A DNA stretch of 64,000 nucleotides, taken from positions 310,001 through 374,000 of the forward strand of contig CAWATZ010000014.1 of assembly GCA_963784995.1 (NCBI GenBank). Reading direction: 5' to 3'. The position numbers and the translations under genes are program-made. The notes under the pieces are model-generated. The model saw only the letters and a program-made list of their open reading frames with translations. It was not told the origin of the DNA and searched no databases. The DNA is from CAWATZ01 sp963784995. GTDB taxonomy: Bacteria; Planctomycetota; Planctomycetia; Gemmatales; Gemmataceae. The number at the start of each line of letters is the position of its first letter. Positions within the stretch are counted from its first letter, which is position 1. Of this stretch, positions 8,112 to 14,328 are shown piece by piece.

Positions 8112-9353
8112 TCAGTTCTTTTCCAGCTCCAGCACCACGCCGCGCAGGAACGGCTCGGCGTCGGTGACGACGCCGACCGTCTGGATGCTGCCGCGGTCGT
8201 TCAGCTTGGTCACCGTGGCCGGGTTGATGTCCACGCAGGCCACCCGCACCCACGCCGGCAGCAGGTTGCCCGTCGCGATCGAGTGCAGCATCGTCGCCAC
8301 CATCAGGGCAAACCCCACCCCGCGGATCAGCTCACGCATCTTGCGCTGAGCGTCGAGGATGTCGGTGACCACCTCCAGCAGCGGGCCGTCGTCGCGGATG
8401 CTGCCGGCCAGGACGTAGGGAATGTTGTGCCGGACCACCTCGTACATGATGCCGCTCTTGAGGACGCCGCGCTCCACGGCCGACTTGATGCCGCCCAGCC
8501 GGCGCATGGTGTTGATGGCGCGGAGATGATGCTCATGCCCCTCCTCGGTTGGAAGGCCGCGCTCCTGCGAGACGCCCAGGCTGGTGCCGTACAGGGCCTG
8601 CTCGATGTCGTGCGTGGCCAGGGCGTTGCCGGTAAACAGGACGTTGATCCAGCCGCCGCGGATCAGCCTCGCGATGTGCTCAACACTGCCCGTATGGACC
8701 ACGGCCGGGCCCAGCACCGCCAGGATCTTCTCGCCGGCGGCCCGGGTCCGCTTCATGCTGGCGGCGATTTCCCGCACCGCCACGCCCTTGGGACGCTCGC
8801 TGGAAACCGGGCTGGCCATGAACTCGAACAGGTTGTGCCGCATCAGCGTCTCGGCCGGCAGCACCCGCAGCCCCCGCTTGCCGACCACGATCCGGTCGCC
8901 CTTGTGGACCTCGACCATGGGCACGCACCGGGCCGATCCCTCTTCCGGATCGACCAGGATGCCGCAGTCCATCTCCTGGTCCTCCACCTCGACCCAGTCG
9001 CCGCGAATCCGGACCTGGGTGCGATGGCTGGTGGTGCTGTAGAAACCCTCCGGAAAGGTGGCCGCGATGTCGGCGGGCACCAGCTGGCAATCCTGAGACG
9101 AGACCGGCATGGCACCGTGCGGGTGGATCTGGTCGAGCAGGTCGCGGAGCATCTCGGCGCTGGCGGCCCGTACCTCGATGCGGGCATAGCTCGGGTCGGC
9201 CTGCCGCTGGCCGATGCGGATGTCCTTGATGACGTAGGTGCCGCCGTGCGTCAGGATCTCGTCCAGGATCTTGGGCAACAGCAGCGAATCGATGATGTGC
9301 CCCTCGACCTGCACCTCCTCGACGAATTCCGTGGGCGTGGCTGGCTGAATCAT
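8112..9353 (-). CDS. TIGR00300 family ornithine cyclodeaminase (LOR/SDH conserved-region protein)
   Basis: 413 aa, cytoplasmic. The N-terminal 90 residues (EEVQVEGHIIDSLLLPKILD...) are the LOR/SDH conserved-region domain. The C-terminal part (residues about 180-400) is the Rossmann-like TIGR00300 domain, including AVLGPAVVHTGS and INVLFTGNALATHDIE. Members are NAD-dependent ornithine cyclodeaminases in archaea and form the C-terminal half of cyanobacterial AgrE, converting ornithine to proline plus ammonia. The start at 9353 is preceded by AGGAGG. It is the first gene of the pair with the ArgZ-like gene, which supplies the other half of AgrE as a separate protein. A small perfect hairpin lies 25 bp upstream. 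Confidence 0.85.
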   Translation of the reverse strand: MIQPATPTEFVEEVQVEGHIIDSLLLPKILDEILTHGGTYVIKDIRIGQRQADPSYARIEVRAASAEMLRDLLDQIHPHGAMPVSSQDCQLVPADIAATFPEGFYSTTSHRTQVRIRGDWVEVEDQEMDCGILVDPEEGSARCVPMVEVHKGDRIVVGKRGLRVLPAETLMRHNLFEFMASPVSSERPKGVAVREIAASMKRTRAAGEKILAVLGPAVVHTGSVEHIARLIRGGWINVLFTGNALATHDIEQALYGTSLGVSQERGLPTEEGHEHHLRAINTMRRLGGIKSAVERGVLKSGIMYEVVRHNIPYVLAGSIRDDGPLLEVVTDILDAQRKMRELIRGVGFALMVATMLHSIATGNLLPAWVRVACVDINPATVTKLNDRGSIQTVGVVTDAEPFLRGVVLELEKN

Positions 9354-9860
9354 GGCTGGCCTCCTGGGGCGATTCTCGTGGCACGGTCGGGAGACCGTGC
9401 CACAACTCCGCCTGTCCCTCCATTCTACCAGGCGAGCCGATTTGGTCACGTCGAGAGTATTGCTCCCCTCTCCCCTTGTGGGAGCAGGGAGAAGAATCCC
9501 GCCCGTTTTCATCCCGTGCAGATAGGTTTGCGCTGTCGCCTGATTCAGTTGTGGCGACACACTTTACGCTGAGAAAGTAAATCAAAATGCGGTTTGCACG
9601 GAGGGAAATCGTGGCCTACTTTTGTGGTGTCCTCTCCTTTGGGGAGAAGGAGAGGGCCTCGAGGGCTGCCGGCATAGAGGGGATTGCCGGTAGCCCTATT
9701 TTTTTCCCTGGCCATCATGTCTCAGTTTTCGGAAGTGCCCACAGATGATCCCGTCGCCCGGATCTTCCTCAAACGCGAGTAGTTTGAACTCTTGCGAGGG
9801 GAGCGAGCCCCGCCTATCATCGATTGCGGACTGCCTCGTTTCCACCCTGGGAGATCAATC
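9354..9860. other. Divergent intergenic region
   Basis: About 500 bp between the minus-strand arginine operon and the plus-strand PQQ-propeller gene. Apart from the hairpin at 9378 and short pyrimidine/purine runs (CTCCTTTGGGGAGAAGGAG near 9631) I see no gene, RNA or convincing promoter, although both flanking genes must be expressed from it. Confidence 0.5.
9378..9403. repeat. 11-bp hairpin upstream of the ornithine cyclodeaminase gene
   Basis: GTGGCACGGTC and GACCGTGCCAC flank a 4-nt loop (GGGA). It falls in the 5' leader of the minus-strand operon and might shape its mRNA. Confidence 0.8.
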
Positions 9861-11147
9861 ATGAAACGCTTCCTCGCGGCCCTCGTCCTGGTCCTGCTGC
9901 TCCTTGTTCCTGTCGCGGCCGACAACTGGCCTGACTGGCGTGGTCCCGACAACCAGGGGCACTGCACCGAGAAAGACGTTCCACTGCAATGGTCGGCCGA
10001 GGCGAATGTCCGCTGGCGAATCGATCTGCCCGATTCCGGCAACTCCACGCCGATCGTCTGGGAGGATCGCCTCTTTGTCACGCAGGCGAAGGACAAGAAG
10101 ATCTGGCCGCCCAAAGGCGGCGGCGGGCAGGCCTCGGCCGAGATCCGGATGCTGCTGTGTCTGCGCCGCTTGGACGGCAAACTGCTCTGGGATGCCAGGG
10201 TGGCCTATCCCGAGCCGGAGGCGACCCATCCGACCAATCCCTTCTGCTCGGCCTCGCCGGTCACCGATGGGGAGCGGGTCATCGTCAGTTTTGGCTCGGC
10301 CGGCCTCTGGTGCTATGACTTCTCCGGCAAGGAGTTGTGGCACAAGGACGTCGGCAAGATGGAGCACATTTGGGGGAACGCGTCCTCGCCGATCCTCTGG
10401 GGGGAACTGTGCATTTTCTGGATCGGCCCCGGCAAGAACCAGGTGCTGCTGGCCGTGAACAAGAAAACCGGGGCCGAGGTCTGGCGGCACGAGGAGCCGG
10501 GTGGAGCGTCGGGACTGGGCGAGGACAAGGAGTGGCGTGGCTCCTGGAGCACACCCGTTGTCATCAAGGTCGAGGGGCATGAGGAACTGATTTTGACCGT
10601 GCCCCAGAAGGTCAAGGGGTTCGACCCGAAGACGGGCAAGGAACTCTGGTCCTGCGCCGGCCTGGGCAAGCTGGTGTACACCTCGCCGCTCTGTTCCCGG
10701 GACGCTGTCATCGTGGCGATGTCCGGCTACGGCGGCCCCTCCCTGGCGGTCCGGGCCGGCGGCACCGGCGACGTCACCAAAACGCACCGTCTCTGGCACA
10801 CCGAGAAACCCAACCCGCAGCGGATCGGTTCCGGTGTCATCGTCGGCGATCACGTTTTCATCCTGAATGACACGGGCATCGCCCAGTGCCTGGAGGTCAA
10901 GACCGGCAAGGAAGTGTGGTCAAAGCGGCTCGCCTCGACCTGGAGCAGCATGGTGGCGGTTGGCGATCGCCTTTACGTCCCGACCAAGACGTCCGATACC
11001 TTCGTCATCAAGGCCAGCCCGGAGTTTCAGGAGCTGGCCCGGAATCGGCTCAAGTCCGAACAGATGCACGCCTCCCTGGCCATCTCGGATGGTGACGTTT
11101 TCATCCGCACGTACAAGGGATTGTGGTGCATTGGTGTAAAGAAGTAA
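9861..11147 (+). CDS. Secreted PQQ-binding-like beta-propeller repeat protein
   Basis: 428 aa. The Sec signal peptide (MKRFLAALVLVLLLLVPVAA, cleavage before DN) is followed by NWPDWRGPDNQGHC, the WRG(P) opening usual for planctomycete members of the PQQ_2/BamB-like propeller family. Blades recur as LxALDxxTGKxLW-like units (CYDFSGKELW, AVNKKTGAEVW, FDPKTGKELWS, CLEVKTGKEVWS). It is probably periplasmic. Catalytic PQQ dehydrogenase residues are not evident, so it is more likely a structural or binding propeller. The start at 9861 is fixed by the signal peptide. A palindrome sits 15 bp after the stop. Confidence 0.87.
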   Translation: MKRFLAALVLVLLLLVPVAADNWPDWRGPDNQGHCTEKDVPLQWSAEANVRWRIDLPDSGNSTPIVWEDRLFVTQAKDKKIWPPKGGGGQASAEIRMLLCLRRLDGKLLWDARVAYPEPEATHPTNPFCSASPVTDGERVIVSFGSAGLWCYDFSGKELWHKDVGKMEHIWGNASSPILWGELCIFWIGPGKNQVLLAVNKKTGAEVWRHEEPGGASGLGEDKEWRGSWSTPVVIKVEGHEELILTVPQKVKGFDPKTGKELWSCAGLGKLVYTSPLCSRDAVIVAMSGYGGPSLAVRAGGTGDVTKTHRLWHTEKPNPQRIGSGVIVGDHVFILNDTGIAQCLEVKTGKEVWSKRLASTWSSMVAVGDRLYVPTKTSDTFVIKASPEFQELARNRLKSEQMHASLAISDGDVFIRTYKGLWCIGVKK

Positions 11148-11162
11148 GCGGTCACGTAAGTT

Positions 11163-11293
11163 CCCGTGGGTGCGCTGCGCGACCCACGGCCGGGTTATGC
11201 AACCCCTTCGGGGTAGGAAGACAACGAGAGCCCGGTTTTCTACCCCGAAGGGGTTGCATACCCCAGCCGTGGGTCGCGCAGCGCACCCACGGG
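11163..11293. repeat. 53-bp palindrome (family A, copy 2)
   Basis: Arms 11163-11215 and 11241-11293 with two mismatches and a 25-nt loop. Arms and loop (shared GACAACGAGAGCCC) match the copy at 4495-4624. It separates the convergent PQQ-propeller and TIGR02996 genes, where a bidirectional hairpin terminator would be useful. Confidence 0.95.
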
Positions 11294-11297
11294 GTTG

Positions 11298-12137
11298 TCA
11301 TCCGCGATCGTCGTTCAGCTTCAGCACCGTGCTCGGCGAGAGATGGGGCGAGTTGAGCAAGAGCCGCTGATCTTCCGGCGTGATGTGGTTTCCCTCCAGA
11401 CCGAGGTACAGCAGCTGGGAGAGAAGCGGGGAGGCGGCCAGGGCGCGGATGCCTTCCGTGCTGATCCCGTTGTGTCCCAGTTCCAGCCGGCGCAGCTCGG
11501 GGAGGTTCCGGGTTTGCGCCAGAGACACCACCCCCGCGTCGCTCACGTTGTTGCGGAGCAAACTGAGAAAGGAGAGCTGGTGCAGGTAAGGCGATTCCAG
11601 CAGCGTCCGGACCGCGTTGCTGTCGAGAGGATCGACGAAATAGTCGCCGAACCAGAGCCGCTCAATGCCGTCCAGGACCCGGCAGCCGGCCAGCGGACTG
11701 GCCAGGGAGCCGGCCCGGATTAGCTCCAGGCGGCGCAGCGGCGTCAGGCGAACCAGTTCCTCGGCCACGTCCAGGAACGTCTGCGTGTGCAGTGTCAGCG
11801 TCTCGACAAAGCCGCGCCGAAATCGAGCCACGGCATCCGGTCGGAACGGGCCGCGCAGCCAGCCATCCCGGCCGCCCGAGCCGATCAGCCGTCGCAACGG
11901 ACCCACCCAGGCTTCCCAGTTGCGGTCCAGCAGCGTTCGTTCGCGCTGCTGCTTCTCTTCCCGATCCGGCTGCCGGTCCGTTGTCCGCGCCAGTTCGCAC
12001 TGCAGCCAGATGAACTCGCCGCGCTCGGCCCGGGGCGGCTCCTCCTGCTCCATCAGCCAGTCTGCATAGACCAGCCGTGGCGTATCGTCCTGGGGGTCGT
12101 CGCGAATGGCCAGCAGAAAGCTCTCGTCCTGGGTCAT
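11298..12137 (-). CDS. TIGR02996 domain protein with leucine-rich repeats
   Basis: 279 aa. Residues 1-50 (MTQDESFLLAIRDDPQDDTP then RLVYADWLME) are the repeat-companion domain TIGR02996, known almost only from Gemmata-like planctomycetes. It is normally attached to leucine-rich repeats, as here: LRRLELIRAGSL, LSFLSLLRNN, LRRLELGHNGIS and LYLGLEGNHIT, each with about 25-residue spacing. It is probably a cytoplasmic protein-binding module of unknown partner. The ATG at 12137 is chosen; the longer frame (MRSPCLRGGLTLW...) is palindrome sequence from 12148-12220. The stop lies 5 bp from the family A palindrome. Confidence 0.87.
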   Translation of the reverse strand: MTQDESFLLAIRDDPQDDTPRLVYADWLMEQEEPPRAERGEFIWLQCELARTTDRQPDREEKQQRERTLLDRNWEAWVGPLRRLIGSGGRDGWLRGPFRPDAVARFRRGFVETLTLHTQTFLDVAEELVRLTPLRRLELIRAGSLASPLAGCRVLDGIERLWFGDYFVDPLDSNAVRTLLESPYLHQLSFLSLLRNNVSDAGVVSLAQTRNLPELRRLELGHNGISTEGIRALAASPLLSQLLYLGLEGNHITPEDQRLLLNSPHLSPSTVLKLNDDRG

Positions 12138-12147
12138 CGCTGCGCTC

Positions 12148-12220
12148 CAGAGGGTTAGCCCGCCGCGCAAGCAAGGGCTTCTCACGGAACCCCTTGCTTG
12201 CGCGGCGGGCTAACCCTCTG
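12148..12220. repeat. 30-bp perfect palindrome overlapping a gene end
   Basis: Arms 12148-12177 and 12191-12220 with a 13-nt loop. The arm starts CAGAGGGTTAGCCCGCCGCG. The right arm and part of the loop encode the last 11 or so residues of the AIG2-like protein (RVSPPRKQGVP) and supply its stop codon. Confidence 0.93.
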
Positions 12221-12580
12221 CTGCCGGCGGTTGTCCCAGCGCGAGCCCGGATACAGGGGTGTGGGCGGGTCAACGCGCTGGTAGAAATAGGCCAGGACCA
12301 CGTCGGCCGGCTGTTCCAGCTCGACCAGGTCCAGCCGGAACAACCAGGGAGAGCCCTCGACCCGGTCCAGCACCGGCAGCAACCCGGCGTGGACCTCGTA
12401 GATCTCCCCCTCAATCGACCAGCCCTCCTGGTCGCAGCGGATCAGGCCCGGATACTCGCCCAGGTCCAGCAGCCGGTACTGGCTGCGGGTCCGTGCCGGG
12501 CCAAGGAACCGCTGCTGCTCCAGCACCACGGAACGGCAGCCGTCCCGCATCAGCGTCCCGTACGTGAAAAGCCGAAACGT
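12182..12580 (-). CDS. Gamma-glutamylcyclotransferase (AIG2)-like protein
   Basis: About 130 aa. FRLFTYGTLMRDGCRS is the signature glycine loop of the AIG2/GGCT fold. RLLDLGEYPGLI and the acidic position in DRVEGSPWLFRLDLV (the catalytic Glu region) follow, then a final strand VVLAYFYQR. The family removes gamma-glutamyl groups as 5-oxoproline, but the substrate here is unknown. No ATG, GTG or TTG lies near the conserved start: the codon at 12580-12578 is ACG where ATG would fit, and the next in-frame ATG is at 12742 inside the histidine phosphatase remnant. Start-codon loss or an indel is likely. The C-terminus is palindrome-encoded. Confidence 0.65.
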   Translation of the reverse strand, partial: TFRLFTYGTLMRDGCRSVVLEQQRFLGPARTRSQYRLLDLGEYPGLIRCDQEGWSIEGEIYEVHAGLLPVLDRVEGSPWLFRLDLVELEQPADVVLAYFYQRVDPPTPLYPGSRWDNRRQQRVSPPRKQGVP

Positions 12581-12677
12581 ACTGTTCGCCGGCTGTTCCG
12601 GCCGCGCTGCCCCTCTGGAAAAAGGGTCAGCGGATCGCGCGAACAGGTCCAGGCACGTCAGAAACTCGGAGGGCTCG

Positions 12678-13003
12678 CTAGCCGAGGCGATTCCCGTCTC
12701 GTCCGTCCGTTTGATCCAGGATGAACTCAGTAGTGGTAACATTGGCAATGGATCCCAGGTGCTTCCAGTCGCGGACGGTGCAACCGGGAAGCAAAGACAA
12801 CAGCAACACCTTGCAGACGACTCCATGAGCCACGATAACAAGGCCCTGTCCAGCCGTTCCACGCTGCGTGAGGGGGGCTCACCAGCCGCCCCCAGACGGG
12901 AAGCACCCGCTGGGATGGCGTCAAACGGCTCTGCTCTCAGCGGAACACGGGCGGTATCACCGGCCAGCCACCGCTGAAGCGTCTCGGGCCAAAGGAAAGG
13001 CAC
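12678..13003 (-). pseudogene. Histidine phosphatase (phosphoglycerate-mutase-like) C-terminal remnant
   Basis: Three frames read in turn give WPETLQRWLAGDTARV...FDAI, then QRVLPVWGRLVSP, then LTQRGTAGQGLVIVAHGVVC and KVLLLSLLPG through NVTTTEF to a TAG at 12678. VIVAHGVV is the second histidine motif of the family, and W..LGSIANVTTTEF is its usual ending. The joins need one base removed near 12915 (ATCCCAG) and one from the C6 run near 12893. The RHG-containing N-terminal half is absent, and an in-frame TAA precedes the GTG at 13003. So even with the indels repaired the gene is truncated. Confidence 0.7.
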
Positions 13004-13079
13004 TTACCGGTAGGATAGCGGTCGGGCCTCCCAGGGACAATCCTTCCGCCCGGATTCATTCTGTGAGGGGATCAACTCA

Positions 13080-13113
13080 GAGTCCAGAGCCAGAGGTTTC
13101 CGGCTCTGGACTC
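13080..13113. repeat. 12-bp hairpin with GACTCTTG repeats
   Basis: GAGTCCAGAGCC (13080-13091) pairs with GGCTCTGGACTC (13102-13113). Degenerate copies GACTCTTGACTCTTGGCTCT continue to 13130, up to the ECF sigma stop. It belongs to the same kind of low-complexity element as 16958-17030 and 35232-35317. Confidence 0.75.
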
Positions 13114-13127
13114 TTGACTCTTGGCTC

Positions 13128-13724
13128 TCAGTCCCTGGCCTCGGGTTGAGAAGCCATCTGGCGTGCCAATCTCCGGGCCAGGTCGGCCAAGATCCGGCGA
13201 ACGCTGCCCGGGTGCAAGCCGGTGCGCTCGGCAATCTCCGTTGGGCTGAACCCTTGCTGCTTGAGCCGCAACACGTCGCGGTGATCCGGCGGACACAGCA
13301 GCAGTAATCGGTCCCACAATTCCCGGGCTCGAACTTCCGCGCTGGGGGTCGCCTCGGGGGAACAGGGCGTCTGCGGACCCGCCACGTCCGCCAGAGGCTG
13401 CTCCCGGTCCAGCCAGTGCTGGTGCTGCCTGAGCCGATCGATGAAGCGATTGCGGGTCGAACGGATCAGAAAGGCCCGCAACTGCGCCGGGTCGGTGAAC
13501 CGCCAGCCCGCTTCCCGGAAGCCCGCCAGCAGATCGACCCAGACCGACTGCACAATGTCCACCGAGTCAAACTTGGCACGCAGGGCCGCCGAGATCTGGC
13601 GACGGACCACCAGGCGCAAAAACGACTCGTAGGCCACGAAAATGCGCTCCGCGGCGGCATAATCGCCACCGTTGAGGCGCTCAAGCAGCTGTTCCAGCGA
13701 CTGGTCAACCTGGGGAACGTCCAT
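13128..13724 (-). CDS. ECF-family RNA polymerase sigma factor
   Basis: 198 aa. Region 2 covers about residues 20-95 (ISAALRAKFDSVDIVQSVWV and AFLIRSTRNRFIDRLRQH), and region 4 covers about 135-190 (LLLCPPDHRDVLRLKQQGFS, PTEIAERTGLHPGSVRRILA), a helix-turn-helix. This is the planctomycete ECF type with the ..SVDIVQSVW.. helix. The start at 13724 (MDVPQVDQS) follows GGAGGAG at ideal spacing. The gene lies 47 bp downstream of csrA and follows a kinase on the same strand. A kinase-controlled sigma is a reasonable inference for this phylum. No anti-sigma gene is adjacent. Confidence 0.88.
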   Translation of the reverse strand: MDVPQVDQSLEQLLERLNGGDYAAAERIFVAYESFLRLVVRRQISAALRAKFDSVDIVQSVWVDLLAGFREAGWRFTDPAQLRAFLIRSTRNRFIDRLRQHQHWLDREQPLADVAGPQTPCSPEATPSAEVRARELWDRLLLLCPPDHRDVLRLKQQGFSPTEIAERTGLHPGSVRRILADLARRLARQMASQPEARD

Positions 13725-13771
13725 CTCTCCTCCCCGGGAAAAGGCCCCGGTCATGGATCCAGGAACAAGCT

Positions 13772-14014
13772 TCAGACGGACTCCTGAACCTTGCTGGGCC
13801 GGAACATGCGCAGCGACCGCTGGCGTTTGTTCTCGGGACCCTCTGCCATTGTGGCCTGCTGCTCGGGCGCAATCAGTTCGTGGCGCAAGATCGTGACCTC
13901 GGGGGGGGCCGTGATGCCCAGCCGAACTTGCTGCCCGGAGACGGCGGTGACCGTGACCACGATGTCATCGCCCAGATAGATCTTTTCACCCACCTTGCGT
14001 GTCAGTACCAGCAT
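13772..14014 (-). CDS. csrA: Carbon storage regulator CsrA
   Basis: 80 aa RNA-binding dimer that represses or activates translation at GGA sites. MLVLTRKVGEKIYLGDDIVV followed by TVTAVSGQQVRLGITAPPEV is a near-consensus CsrA. It includes the beta-1 Arg (TRK) and the VRLGI(T)APPEV strand-5 region that contact RNA. The last 20 residues (KRQRSLRMFRPSKVQ) are a basic tail beyond the usual 60-65 aa. AAGGAGC precedes the ATG. It sits between a kinase and an ECF sigma gene on one strand, away from the flagellar genes (fliW) that often accompany it. Confidence 0.95.
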   Translation of the reverse strand: MLVLTRKVGEKIYLGDDIVVTVTAVSGQQVRLGITAPPEVTILRHELIAPEQQATMAEGPENKRQRSLRMFRPSKVQESV

Positions 14015-14328
14015 GTTGAAAGCTCCTTGCAGCGGCTGTTGCGTTTGCAGGAGGGCAAGACTGCTGCCAAACCGTGCCACCAGGGGAATCCGTGATCGGT
14101 CGCTGGCCTCTCCGCCCAGTCCAGACCGGCCACGAAACTCCCGTTGACTCCATTCCACTCGGTTCGGCAACCGCCTCGCCCTCCTGAAACGCCACCTCCG
14201 CGGCCATTCCTTGTGCTCCCTTACCATTCCTCGTGGTGAGCGTATTGCCCACCACAAGATAGAACGGAAGAGCCGGCCTGAAACGCGCGCGACTTTTCCG
14301 CCGCTGCAAGAAAAATGCAAGAATCCCC
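14015..14328. other. Leader region of csrA
   Basis: 314 bp between the kinase stop and csrA with no convincing ORF in any frame. It should hold the csrA promoter and 5' leader, but I could not identify a clear -35/-10 pair. Confidence 0.4.
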
